Of a DNA stretch of 64,000 bases, positions 1 through 13,177 are shown piece by piece. This DNA comes from Cantharellus purpuraceus (taxonomy: Eukaryota; Basidiomycota; Agaricomycetes; Cantharellales; Hydnaceae), in assembly GCA_025174535.1 (NCBI GenBank), contig JALBUN010000006.1:186001-250000 (forward strand), written 5' to 3'. The position numbers and the translations under genes are program-made. The notes beneath the pieces were generated by a model, which worked only from the letters and a program-made list of their open reading frames with translations, had not been told where the DNA came from and made no database searches. Numbering within the stretch: position 1 is the first letter of the stretch; each line of letters starts with the position of its first letter.

Positions 1-3000
1 CCAGAGAAGCTTCCAGGGCGCGAATGTGAGGTCGAAGAGTGGCTGTATTGGTCACGGCTTGCATGTGCGTGTGAGGATGTCACATGCTGAGAAAAGGGCG
101 TGTACAAAACTGGTGTGTCTTGCCTGTGTGGAGAAGGGCTTCCATAGTGGCGACCTTGATGCTGACTTTCAACCTGGTTGATTTCCACGTTCTGGTCTGC
201 GGCGTTTTGTGCTCCCTTGGAAGAAACATATACCCCGTTTGGAACACGAATTCGGCGGAGGTAATCGTAGTCTTCTACAACAGGTAGGCGAGTATAATCC
301 GAGCCCTATGACCGACAGGTTAATCCGAGTGACCCGCGCTTGAGGATGCCGAAATACGGACACAGAAGTACGCTACCAAGTGCCACTTCCGAGATACGTT
401 TCCTCCAAGGTTAACATATATCGAGTATGTTTGCTTCGTCAACCCATCAGACTTTGATGGTCGATCCTGTCGTCGAGATGGAGCAGGTTGAGGTGCTGAT
501 GCGTCCCCGTGTCTGTATGCCCTGTGTGATGTGACATTAAAAGTCTTTACAGATATAAGGAATTGCACAACCTACCTGCGAGCTGCTTTTGCTTCCTTCT
601 CCTCTTTTGTAGTCGGCTCTTTCTCCTCGTAATAAAGAAATGGCTCCTTCCGCATTCAACAATGAAAACAATGAGGAATGCAGCTACTAGCAAGAACATA
701 CTCTCATCCGACTTTGGGACCTGAAAACAGAGGTTGGTATCTCAGTGAAGGGTTAAAGTGGTGGTGTTGGAGTCACTATACCATCGCCGTCCATCAGTCC
801 ACCTTTCAAGTCCACCTTTTTGGTCTGTCTCCTCCCATACAAAAATCTCACCAGAGCGAAGCAGATCGCGCTCTGCTGGTCCGAGACGACGATGTATCAT
901 GGGAAGGATATTGAGGCGGACTGCTTCAAACACAACCTGAGCATCCGCTGCATTTCGAATGTCTAAGCTCTCGCCACTAAATTGTCAGAATATGTCTACA
1001 TGAAGGAAGGACTGACGGAGACATGGATGGGTGGTATGTCGGCCTGTGGCGCGGGGGCTGCTAGTAGAGGAGGGGTAAGCCATTGATGGTTGAAGCGTAT
1101 CTGGAGATGTGGGGGGCCTCACCAGAGTCCACCTAGATGTGGTTAAAGGCTTTATGAGCAAAGATGAAACCTGACTGCGGGAGAAACCAAACTCTAGGAT
1201 GATTGGAATTCCTGTCTCAAAAACGGACAGTGAAAAGGAGCATATCGGTACGCCGGAACCAGGACGCTGCCCACGGCCAACTTCAATTTAGGCAAGGGTC
1301 TGGCACGCCCATTATTCTGGGGGCGGACCAGAAAGAGTAAGGTAAAGTCAAATTTAGGACAAGGACCGGAAACCGCCTACCTAGTGGTGGGGCGGAGAAA
1401 TCACGATGAAGGATATCGTAGGAGCGCACGTAAAAGTAAATGCGTTTTCATACCGCCAAAATGATTACTAGATAAGGAAAGAAGACACCCACGCTGGGCC
1501 GGGCCTGAGTTACTTAAGATCATGTAGACACATATCTACTTAGGCACCCACCCACGATATCGGCATCCCAAGTGTACCGCCGACAGAGCTGGGAGTTCAC
1601 ATGGCGAAAGGAACTTTCATCATGCACTCATGGCAATCAGAACGAAAAGGATACAACGAATCATGAAACATGCGGACATGTCCCGATGCATTTCCGAAGG
1701 CAAAAGCACGACGTGATTGATATCGCCCGGGCGCTTTGTTGAAGAACCGCTGGGAACATTTGTTCTCATTGGTCCTGGGTACTTGGTAGGATGGTTCTAT
1801 CTGTCACTGCCATACTAGTACAGCTTATACTTAAGCGTCTTGATGTCACTAGTGTGAATTAAAGATGAAAGCTTGTGCAGCCGTTACAGTAACAATTCCT
1901 ACCAAATATAAACTCCTGACCTGAGATAGAGTCTAGGAGAGATCGCTATCAGAGTGAAAATGAAACGCTGTCAACGGCCTGTAGATGATCTATAAACTCA
2001 CCAGTAAGGATTGTAATACTACTAGGAGCCTTCCGACAAGCAGGGGCCTGGCAGACAGACGAGCGCCTACCTCGGAGTACCTCTCCGTGAATAAGGGTTG
2101 TACCCAGGATACTGATTGATCTGTATGTATGTTTTGGATGTGGCCGGAAGCCAGAAATAACAATCCTTCAGTCTGAGACATAATAGATACAGGGCACCGC
2201 TGCCAGACCTTGGCAATCTCTACATGTCGCGGAGGAGCTGAGACGCTAACGCCCTGCAACCCGCCCAGTTCCCCTGTCAGTAAGCGGTGGACACGGGTAT
2301 TGACAAATGGACACTCAAGACCGGCCCAAGAGCGCTCCAGTGGTACGTGGCTGCACGGCCCGGGCGGCTGGCAGGTGCGGCTGGATCGCGTAACATTGAG
2401 GAGACATACAGGCGAATCAACCAAGAACAGGAAGAATATGGGGGAACTGTGGCGCCTATCGGCCGGGGAACTAGCGCCCATGGAAGTTTCAAGAGTTGTC
2501 ACTCGTGTGCCAGCTATGCTACCGAAGTTTGAGTCACCCGATGTCACCCGAACGTAAACGTGCGATCCTCTCCATTCAGTCTAGTGTGCTGCCAAAGACT
2601 GGAGGGAACTTATGGTCTAGTATAACTCGAATGTCGGACGACGGCTATGGGCTTCGAGTTACTGCAAGTGAAAATGTCAATGGTGGGAGCCCTGGCCTTC
2701 GCGAGAATAGCCAAATAAATATGGCAATTTTGATCGATGCATCACGTTCAATATTGAAGCTGTGGCAAACACGTTATTGAAGTTCCGGCTGCTCAGCTTG
2801 GTTACTCTTGCTCTCATTTTCAAATCCGTCTCTTTGATATTATCTAGTCTAGTAGGCAATTAGGGTTTACGACAGGTGTGAGAAAGGACCATGTCACAAA
2901 TATTCTCATTCTCAAATAACCACTCTAAATATTCGCCATTCAAGACAGTTTGAAATTACGCTTGCGTTAATTCGACTCGCCACAGCTTGGCGTGTCGGAA

Positions 3001-6000
3001 AAGCGCCGTGTTTTGTCCCTCAAGTCCGCTGTAGCGTTAAATCTTAGAATCATCCCAATTCGTTATCAACAAGGATGTTCGGACACTTGGCATTTCTCCA
3101 CAGAGATATCATAGCCAAGTGCTGTTTTATAACCGCTGCTCTCTGGTAGTGATCAACCTATTACAGCTACGGCTATGATGCCGTGTTTGCTGAGTTTCAA
3201 CTCCTGGGCATCTTAAAATAGTCAACTTCCTACACCATGTCGTTTTGCGCCAAGTCAATTTCACGAGCGCGTTTCGATGGCATCACGTCAGATTTGTTCT
3301 TCACTTTAGCTCCTACATATGATCTACATCAAGGCATATATATTATCGACTCGCTAAATGATCTATCATAGCTAGGAATGGACTTCATGGAGGAACAGGG
3401 GCAACGTCTAGCTATCAGTCTCCCGCAGCAGCCTTGGCGTGTCTCCCAGCTGCTTTCAGAAATCAGCCCAAGGGAGTGACAATCGATATCGCTGACGAAT
3501 AATGATCGGCTGCTTCAGTTCTCATCGTCACCAGATACGGATGGCGGATTCTGCAATGACTTCTTATACACGACCTGCCTTCAGACACGTGATTGCTGCC
3601 TACGTCGTCTGGTTGAGTGTCCAACTTTCTGTCATTTAATTATCCTGCCTTTTAAGCCGAGGTCCGGAGAAGGTCGTTATGACAGTAATCTGTGATGGAT
3701 AAAGTAATGGACCCGAACAACGTTATTAGCAAGTATGGGAGCGACGAAGCAAGCGCATAAGGGCTTGTGGCGGTGCGTGCCTAGTGGTTATCCCGTGCGG
3801 AGGATCCACGCTTGATCTTGATCTGCTTTAGCACAATTGAGTTTCTATGCTTGTGTCCTACGGGTCGGTCAGTTTGAGGTTGAGTATCATGGGACACTGG
3901 CTGCCCTGTGACTGTGGCAGGAGCTATTTTTGACTGCAGCACTCTCGCTCGCTAGCGTATTGTTACGGTGCTATTGGTTAGTCTGTGCCTGTCGGGGTGA
4001 AAGGTGAGACCATGAGTTGTACTCCTTGCTGTAAAAGCTACCGGTCCGTTGGCTGGCAAGGCTAACTGTATCATCTTTTGCCGACCTGGTCACAGTATCC
4101 ACCACGAGAGCATCAGCTTGACCCCTGTTGGCAGTCTCAGGTGGTTTGCTCCACGAAGCGCCGTTGCCAATCAAGGAGGACCTGGACAGATCTAACGCTC
4201 ATTATGGGTCCGTTCTTCCACTCACAAGTCGCGATAGGAAAATCATGTTTTTGGTATTGAAGTTTCCCGACGGATCCAAGCAACACAAGGAATCAGTGTT
4301 AAACACGGTACGGGGCAGCTATGATTGAGGGTTACGCTTAAGGTAGTAAAGGTCATCTGTCAGGCCAACGCTCACATCCATTTCCGCATTTTTCCTGGCG
4401 GAACCTCGAGAACCAAACCATATTATTGGGGGCTGCAGAATGACACAATATGTGGGTCAGACAATGCCAAGCGGGAAGGGTTATCCCAGGACGTCACTCA
4501 CTTCATGCAGCCTACTTTTGCGCTCTCCAGACGGTTTCTCCCGGGATTCCATATAAGCCATCTATTTAGCCTCGTGTTTGCATTGACCCACCTCCAGGCA
4601 TCTCATAGGCCAAGGAAAGACTAGATCGCCATCTGCGGCTCCAGAAAGGTAATGCAGTTAGGTCCCGAATATTGATGCATGATAGACCTGATGTGTGCCA
4701 TCATGTTTGGGCCTGAGGTACTGATATGCGATTGGTGCTCTGCTGGCATTGTGGCAAGGCTAATCATATGGTCTCTACGTAAATCCAAATATGCACACTC
4801 GGTGTTCAATTGGGTGATTGGGTGCAGGTACCTTGCACGGATGAAGACCATACAACTGATGTTGCGGAGTAATACTTGTAAGAAGACATTGGCACTTGGT
4901 CTCGCAGTTATGCGCGAGGGCAACTCCACTATGCTGTACGAGACTTTACGATTCCACACCAAAGCCTGACCAGTGTTTATAGTGATGCGACTAGGATCAA
5001 CATCACAACCGGACTCATAACTCAATAGGTCGCAACAGCAGCAATATCCCCGCAGCTCTCGCCCTTCTAGGCGGAAATGTTCCGACGGTGTTATAGCTAG
5101 CGGCTTGCACCCCAGGCGGCGCCGTTCCTATCAGTATGAGGAGACCGCCAGTTACTTGCTAGGTCATTCTCTAATGATTGATTTGCCCCCCTGTTGAAAA
5201 TGGCAACCGTTGAGCACGAATAGCATGGATTTGTATGCCTGACGCTTGACTATATTATGACTAAACAAAAGGCTCCATGTTGCACTTTGCAAACGAATGT
5301 CGTATGACCATCCTCCAGCCAGAAATGAGCGTGGAAAGAGGGCATGCTGCATCGATGATCGTGTCATTTCGAATTGGAAGAAGTTTGTAATCGGGAATCT
5401 TTAAAATCAGTTCTCTTCCTGATGCCGACCCTGAGATGGTAGAATGGCATAGCGGGGCTACTGACCAATGTAGATGAGTAACGGGATATATTTAAAGGGA
5501 CAGAGGGGTAATAATCATATAGGGGTGGGCACAAGGATTATACGTATAAACTTCGAACGTGCCAATGACGTAAAGGACCAACAAGCGAACTGTAGATAGA
5601 ATTTAAATGCCGGTGAGGGCTTGCTGACGCTGCGAGCGATCATACACGCAGTCAATGCAGTGGTTGCGGCTAGCGGTGCAGCGGCGCCTAATGAGATCCC
5701 ACTGGCGCCCCTCCCGCAGTTTTGGCGCGGAACATCACCAAGCATAGGACTAACTCTAGGGGCCGGCAGATTTTGACCCGGTGGCGGTTGGTGGCGGTGG
5801 TGAGTCGTGACGCAATTGTCTCCGGGTGGTGTGCAGCATAATTACCTAGTTGGGAAATACGGCTTGCGTTCATTTCTGAACTAGAACGTGAAATGAAGGC
5901 TCTAGCGTTGGGAGTAAAATTGTTAGAACCGCCAGAGACACCTTGAGCCAATAACTTTGGAGGCCCGGGCTCGGAACGGAGTCGAATGAAGCCTTCGGGA

Positions 6001-6623
6001 TTTGTAAGCTGTACACGGGGAGCTAGGAGCTCCTACACTGATGTAAAATTAGATTCAAAATTAAATACCTCCGGCTTGCAATTTTATGAGACACGACCTA
6101 CAAAGACCTCCAAAGTCGAGTAGCTTAGGTGAGCTACCGTTTGACACCGGCGGCATTATGGCTTGACGTGCACGTTACTCATTGTGATGAGGAAGAATCG
6201 TCGACGGGAATCGGGAGAACAGTTCATTAGAATAACGAGAAGCGGACCCAAAATCCACGAACATTGTGCAACTGGCATTGGTTCCGTTCTCTGGCATCCG
6301 GAATGCTGCAGGAGACGCTGACGTGGGATTAATTTCCGAGTCTGCCATTAGGAGCTTCCTGGAGTAGATCAAGGTCAATTTCTCGAGCCTTGGAAGGACA
6401 TTTATCCAGGCAAAAGGCCAGTTTTAAGGCCGTCGACGCCCGTCTGAGTCTCCGAGATGAGATGTGAAGGCGATTACGTAACTTGGTTGGCTGTCGCTCC
6501 CCCTTTCCCTGTGCAAATTCTTTTCTCCTAGTTTATAAACGTGAAAAGACCACATGCGCATCCCCTGAGTTCAGCAGAGCCCTATACCTAACCCACCTAT
6601 CACTGACAATACCCCACCAAACC
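1..6623. other. Long stretch without a recognisable gene
   Basis: I see no gene here. Reading frames are short (the longest, about 185 codons at 1990-2547 on the minus strand, has no family resemblance), no run of exon-like pieces joins through plausible splice sites, and I saw no RNA gene or LTR. Base composition looks balanced, unlike the AT-rich transposon block near 43-61 kb. It could be decayed intergenic or transposon sequence. The last ~100 bases (about 6500-6623) probably hold the promoter and leader of the kinase gene that starts at 6624. Confidence 0.5.
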
Positions 6624-9600
6624 ATGACGTCGCCCAATCCTTGGCCTGGACAGATGCCCCAATCACAGGATGGCAGTAATGGAGACCAAACCACCACAAC
6701 GGACGTTGTTGCTTATGATCGGCGTGGCTTGGACATTTTACTCCCTACAATGGAGGAGGAGGAGCAAGCAGGTGGCGGTACTAGTTCGTTAGTAGGGAGC
6801 TGGTGGGGATCGTCTGGCAGGCTCGGAAGCAGACCTTGGCACAACACTCCAAAGTGAGTGGAATAGTGGTTTTATATGAACGACAAGTCCATCTCTTACC
6901 TGCGCTGCACTGCAGACGCCGCAAAACCGTTCCGCCAAATCAAGAAATAGCGTATGAGCGTACAAAGGCTGCCATGCAAAAGGTTGCATCATCCTTCTTC
7001 AATAATGCGGCCGACATAAGTATTGAAGCGCTTCGTGTTGCTGCCGATGTATTCGAAGTTGCTCCTCTGCTGGGGGTTGCTGAAGCTGCACGGGTACTGC
7101 TTAGTATTTGGCAAGGTGTCCAGGCTGTTGAGGTTTGTACTGAATTCAATAATTGCCACCTCCCTTTCGCTCACAATCTATATAAAGACAAACAGGCTGT
7201 CATGTCTGCGTCTGACAGAGCGTTGTGCCACCATACTCTACAGCATCCGTTCAGAAATTAATATAGCAGGAACAGATGTTGCTGATGTCCTTCAGGAACC
7301 TATGGGGAAGCTTCTAGAGTGAGTGTGTGAGTGTCCTTCTATGGTTCCTTGTTCACGTTCCGTAGGGTTTTTCATCGGATAGACTATTTTGTCCACAAGC
7401 AGGTCTCTCGGCCGTTTCTTAAACGATACCTAAAGCGGGATGAAGATGCATGGAGAATTGCGTCCTGTGATGCCAACCTCACGGATAGTGTTGGGCTCTT
7501 CAGCGTAGCTATGCAGCTCCGTATGCTCAAGGAAGTTCGTGAACAAAATAAGCACTTGAGTCATCCAAAGGTCCCTGCACAACTCGAGCCACACGAAATT
7601 GTGGATGCCATTGCTACAATCCGAGCGGCGCAGGCTGCACACGATAGTGCGCACGATGTGGCTGATCTGTATGCCGCTATGCGCTCAGCACTTCGAATGA
7701 AAAATGATGTTGCCATACTGGAGTTACTTCAGGTTGGTACTTTTGCTTAATAGCCAGCATTTGTGCTGAGATGGCCTTTTTCAAAAGATCGGTCAAGGAG
7801 ATATGCAAGAGGCGATCAAGACCCTCCAGCGAGCACTTGAGGATCCGAGGCTTAACCCTGGACGTACTTCTCGACAAACGACGCTGACAGAGGCAGTGAT
7901 TCAGTCACCGAAGTCCGCTGTGGAGCCCGAAACCCCTTCAACGTCATCCGAAGGATCACGCCGTATTTGGGCGCAGACACAGAAATGGAGTGCCAAGCCC
8001 CCCCCTCCCGCTGCATGGGACCAGGGTCAAGAAGCAGCTTTCCATCGCGAGTTCTTGGAGAGCGGGCTGGATGCCTTACGCAGGCTGAGTGGCACTGATG
8101 GAGAGAGCTTACCGCCGTGGACTATCACAAGGTGAGAACTTTTCATATTCTTTTTTATGGATGTCCAGAACTCACTGATGTCTAGGTGGGAATTAGAACA
8201 GGAAGCCAAGATTGGGATAGGGTCTTTCAGCGATGTGTATAAGGGCACGTGGCGCGGCAGACAGGTTGCTATCAAGGTGTGTACTTTTAAAGTAGGAAGC
8301 ATTATCTCAACTTCAAGGCGCACTTTCAGATCCTGGCACCCACAACACCACGCAAAATCTTCCGTCGTGAAATTTCTATTTGGGCGTCTCTCAAAGACAC
8401 GCATGTTCTTGAGTTGTTGGGTGCATCTAGCGCCACCGGTGACCCGCCATGGTTCCTCGTTAGCCCGTACATGAAAAATGGCACCATCGTATCATTTTTG
8501 AAATCTGTTTCATCTGGGGAGACCTGGCGTGGTAAGTAATTATCTATAGACCCCTCTGGAACTGTCATGTCTGGCTTCCTTGATTACGATCGTGGGCGAG
8601 AATGACCCCCTTGATCATGTTTGACTGACCTTGTATGGTGTAGGTCGTCCAAGGAGTAGACCAGGTCCTCTCCAAATGATGTATGAAATCGCAGTTGGGA
8701 TGACATACCTGCACGAGAAAAACGTGTTGCATGGGGACCTTAAGGTGCTGTTTTCTCACCCCTTCATATCAGGCAATCAGCTAACCTGAATGGCTGCTTG
8801 CCTTTTGCTCGTCGGTGCCATCACACAGGCCAACAATGTTCTCATCGACGATGACTTCCATTGTGTCATCTCTGACTTTGGGCAGAGCAAGCTTCGCAGC
8901 GAAGTTTACCGCTTGAGTCACCGACAGCCAAGTAAGGACGCTTTCAACTATGTTTGACCTATATTTATCTGGTAATCACATCGTTGTTCCTAGTTGGGAC
9001 CCTTCGTTGGCAGGCGCCTGAGATCCTGAGTGGAGAGGGCGTACTGACGCCTGAAGTGGACGTATATGCGTTCGCGATTGTGTGTGTCGAAATTTTGACC
9101 AATGGAGAACTACCGTGGCCGATGCTCGACGATCAGGCTGTACAACAGCTTGTCCTCCGTATGTATCCTTGGGAGTTGGATGCAATTTCCGGCTAATATT
9201 GATTGGATTCTAGATAGCGACAAACGCCCGAAAATTCCGCTGCGTCCGGAGACGTCGCTTACATTGGTATCATTGATCGGGGAATGCTGGAGCAGGGACC
9301 CAACATTGCGTCCTGGGTTTGATGCTGTTGCACGAAAATTGGCATACCTTATTGGCGGTGCGAGTGGATCGAGGATGAACCCTAGCCCCCAAGGCAAGGT
9401 TCATGACCTCACCCGCCAGGATGAGCGCCACCGCAGCCCCGATATGGCACCAGTTGATCTGCCAGATGTATCGAGTGAGTGTTAGGTTCAATCCACAGCC
9501 CGAGATGCGTACTTATGGGTGTAGCAGACGACCTTGGGCAGGATGCGTGGACAGCTGTCAGTGACTCGGTTCCGAGGCGCGACGCTGTTCGGAAGCAGGT

Positions 9601-10848
9601 GTCGATTTCTGCGTCAAGCATACCGTTACAACTTGTTGTCGCCCCTAGCTCAGAGATTCATGAAGAATTCATACATGATGAACCGGAGGAACTCGTACCG
9701 CTGACATTGGGCCCAAATACTTCGTCGCTATTCGCAGCCACGAGTGAGACTACCCAAGAGGGTTCTTCGGAAGCTGAAGGCCTTGACATTTGGGATGGGT
9801 ACGAGTCCCCCCAACCAAGGGACGCACGCATTGCAGCCGTGCGCGATGAGCGGAGGTACAGGTTGTTACTGCAGCATAATTTCCACGAGAATTGTAAGTC
9901 AACCTGCTTCTGTAGGAATGTGAGGTTGTTTCTCATTAGTATGCAGTGAACTTGCCTTTATGGGAGCCATCGCCGGTGAGCCTCGGTGCGGTGGGATATC
10001 TATCGAAGCCAAGTGGTAGATTTGTGACACTGTTCAACTCGCTTAATCCAAAGACTGCCACCGATCCTCGTGTACATGGATTGCCTTCTATATATGGATA
10101 TGGCTCTGTCCAGGAAGCTTCAGCGCGTCAAGAGAGGAGGACCATGGCAAAGTTAGGAATGGATATTATTCAGGGACTTTTAACGTTCAAGAAAGGTAGC
10201 ACTGGCGATGGCATATTTTCGTGAGTTTGGAGTCGACTTTGGGGTGACAATCGTCTGCTGTAAATTCTGATATCATTCTTGGCAGTCGATCTGTCAAAAA
10301 GCGATATTCGTTCCCTTTGCGAGCTGGCCATAAACATGCCTATCTTTGTACCGACAGCACAACGTATCGGTACATGATAGACACGGGCTCGGCCAAGGAC
10401 TGGTTCAAATCCAACGTGAAAGAGATTGTGCGATTGTACGGTAAAGAGCTCAAAGTACAGCGAGAAGATGTTTTTCTAGGCAAGTTGCTTTCCCATTTAT
10501 ATCTGAAATGGTGTTCATTGTCATTGTGATTAATTAGTCGTTGGTACACTTGAGGCACGTGATTACGGCCTTTTCGTGAGCCACGATCACCCAGACGGGC
10601 AAATGCATTTCAATGTCTTCACGGATCGACGGGTAGGACAAGACTGGGGTTCATTCTCCACGGACTCTGACGTGTTGCCCATGATGTCGGGACCAGAGTT
10701 TAATTTGGATGCCGATGTTCCTGCTGTGGCGACTGTCCATGCGACGAAGATCTCCCGCATTCGTGCTACCTCGGATCCCCTCGTACATGCTGTTCTTTTG
10801 GCAAGACTTAGATTCAAACCCGACGAGGACGATCCGACTCTTTTGTGA
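6624..10848 (+). CDS. TKL-type protein kinase with MLKL-NTD-like helical N-terminus (15 exons)
   Basis: Exons: 6624-6853, 6916-7132, 7188-7318, 7366-7732, 7788-8131, 8186-8276, 8330-8531, 8644-8744, 8829-8931, 8994-9158, 9214-9474, 9528-9893, 9947-10220, 10286-10479, 10538-10848, giving 1118 aa. Residues ~80-315 are helical and resemble the four-helix MLKL-NTD/HeLo-like domain seen in agaricomycete proteins (motif CLRLTERC). The kinase domain (~430-720) keeps its active residues: glycine loop GIGSFSDVYKG, VAIK Lys460, HGDLK Asp559 (Gly replaces the usual Arg), DFG Asp577 and an APE motif. Residues ~860-1118 form a conserved fungal domain (GAVGYLSKPSGRFVTLF, SHDHPDGQ) of unknown function. The donor of intron 14 is GC (10480). 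The exon 12 acceptor is a NAGNAG site, so it may start at 9525 or 9528. ATG 6624 has a good context and follows a short leader. The architecture suggests a cytosolic signalling or cell-death kinase. The kinase call is firm; the MLKL comparison is from memory of motifs. Confidence 0.88.
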
Positions 10849-11268
10849 ACGTTTTCTTGATACCACCAGACTATTGCTATGCCTTTCACGATCTGTACGG
10901 ACCGTTTTCTCTACATACCTTCTCATCGATGCATACCTCCACTTTCCATGTGCTTCGTTATTTCACTACTTGCGCCTCCGCACACTTATTGATGTGTGGA
11001 AACCGAATACATACCATACTGCTTACCGTCATGCTAGCTTTCTTCACTTGCATATATTCATTCATGACTTGGGATTTTTTCCGCAAGATTTGTTCTTTCA
11101 GTACTATACTAGTCACAACTGGTACATGATGTCTTTATCGAACTTGACTTTTCATTTGTGAAAGAGTGGCATATATATTGCCGAGTACATATTCCAGTTG
11201 TTGGTTCCTGTGCCAACTTCGTAAGATCATCGTGAAACCCAAACGGCATTGTTATGGTTCATCAACGG
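10849..11268. other. Intergenic region between convergent genes
   Basis: This is the 3' space shared by the plus-strand kinase gene and the minus-strand GH17 gene. It is T-rich on the plus strand and opens small unrelated frames only. I see no gene, repeat or RNA in it. Confidence 0.6.
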
Positions 11269-12728
11269 TCAGCATCGAGGGGGAGAAAATGGCATCTTAA
11301 GAATCCCATTGTCGTCGAGCATTCCAAAGCCTGCCTCGAACAAATCGTTGTACGTATGCACAAACCATCCCACCTTGTTGGCTTTGAAGAAACGGCACTG
11401 ATACTGGATAGTCGTCCAGTATTCGGTGAAATTGCCAAGGTTCTCGCCTGGATCTCCCCATTCGCCTCTGCAGTTCATTACCCTCACATAGTGACACAGA
11501 TAATCCGTAAGAACATCATACCTGTCATGGGCCCCGCCATGTTGGCTCGACCATGGCGTCTAGTGTTTTTCGATTTAGGTTGATTCGCTACATGCCTGAA
11601 GGTCATTCTCACCTGTGAGATCAGAATTCGCTTGCCTGGAAGGTTGGTTTGGAGGAACGAAATGTATTGCTCAAAGTATGGCCACACGTTTGCCGCAGTG
11701 GGAAAGCGGTCCGGACGATAATAAGGCATGACTTGTGTAGGATGAGGATCTTGTAGACATTTTAAGCAGGCCTGTGCTCACTGTGTACGTGGAGCAAGTC
11801 AACGACCGCAGCAATTGCTTCTCCCGTTGGACCAAGTCCCGTAAACCCATCGTTGCTCATGGTCGTTGGCCGATCCCAGTCCTCTGAAATAGTGATCGGA
11901 ATGCCGTATGGCTGCAACTCTTGCTTCATGGCTATCAGGTCGTTGAGAAAGTTGTCTCCGTCCACCCCATCGCCGATGGGTTCTGATCCAAATGCCACAG
12001 AGTGGAAAACATACGGAGCGACGGGTCCGTATACATCGCTTTTGAGTATCGCGAGAATAGATGCTTTTGTCTGTTGCCATAGACTCGGATCCCCAAATCC
12101 CCACCATACTTGAGGCAGGACAGCCCTGAAAATATATGAGCTTGAGGAAGACAGCTCGTTCTCTCTCCGAGATTTCCCCGTTTCCTTTCCATGAGAACAA
12201 AGCGAGACACATGGGCGAGATAAATATTAGCGAAATAAACATACATGTTGTTTGCGATCCCGGCTCGCAAGAGATTTTTCCATATACTTTCGTCTCTACA
12301 CTCTGGAGCGTAGATGCGAACCATAGTGGCACCAAACTCACGCTTCATGCGAGAAAAATCCGCGTTGATCTGGTAGAAAGAGTTGCTTACATCGGAGCAA
12401 TCATTGTCTTCCAGAGCATAGCTGAACCTTGATGCGTAACGGCCAAAGCCAAGCCAAGGCGGACAAGTGAGCCCACGATGAAAACACGCGTGGAAGAGCA
12501 CCTGCAGGACGACACGCACCCCATGAAACCATATTGTTCATCAGTGCACCACCAATCGTTTCGACTGTAATTTGGTGGGATTGTGCCTGAAAGTTGAGCG
12601 GTGCCCATAGGGAAACATGAATTCGTGCGCGCAGCGTGTTCGTTGATCGCCACTCCTCGGACAGATAACATCAGTGCCGGTACCAGGAAACATGTACCCA
12701 GCGAGCAGAGCATAGTAGGGAAAACCAC
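11269..12728 (-). CDS. Secreted glycoside hydrolase family 17-like protein, nucleophile Glu replaced by Gln
   Basis: Six exons read on the minus strand: 12520-12728, 12245-12427, 11782-12125, 11613-11731, 11522-11559, 11269-11467, giving 363 aa. The first ~27 residues are hydrophobic and look like a signal peptide. The body matches agaricomycete GH17 glucan 1,3-beta-glucosidases: NDWWCTDEQYGF, INADFSRMKREFGATMVRIY, VWWGFGDPSLW, FGSEPIGDG (acid/base Glu179), ITISEDWDRP, HVHIMPYYRP, KANKVGWFVHTYND. The GH17 signature normally reads SETxW around the nucleophile; here it is ISQTPWSS, so residue 285 is Gln (CAG), the last codon before an intron. If correct, the protein may be an inactive glucan-binding relative or a recently disabled gene; all other frames and splice sites look intact. 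Typical targets would be cell-wall beta-1,3-glucans. The 38-bp exon 5 is supported only by phase and flanking sites. Confidence 0.85.
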
Positions 12729-13177
12729 CAGAAAATGTGTTCATGAAAGTGCCGTCTTTATGCCTTCAGTACTCGGCAATTTGTCTCGTCACAAGGCACC
12801 TCGATAGACACATTCTGTCGCCATAACACGCACATCGAACATCACGTACGACTTCTGGTGCGTAACGTAGAATTTGAAAAAATATAGAGTGGGCTAGTAA
12901 AATCCATCCTGTGTGAATCGTTGTTCTAGAAAAGCCCCAGAAGTCAACGCCTCAATCACCTTGCAGGCTGGCGTGATGCGAGTGTATATATTATGTGAAG
13001 GAAGTCCCTATTACTCTCCTCTTCAGGGTCATTGGGGAAGAAAAAGACCAGATTTGAGAAGAAACTCCCCTTTCGATTAGATATTTTCGAAGTCCCAGAC
13101 GAGTTGAACTGGGTGCATCCACTAGTTACATAGAAGTAGTCAATCTGGAGCGGTAACCTACTTTTCACAATGAATCT
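12729..13177. other. Upstream region of the GH17 gene
   Basis: Non-coding as far as I can tell. It should carry the promoter of the minus-strand GH17 gene. No other feature recognised. Confidence 0.5.

Noticed and set aside
1990..2547. 185-codon minus-strand open frame
   Set aside because: No family motif, signal or splice structure; overlapped by several equally open frames, as expected by chance.
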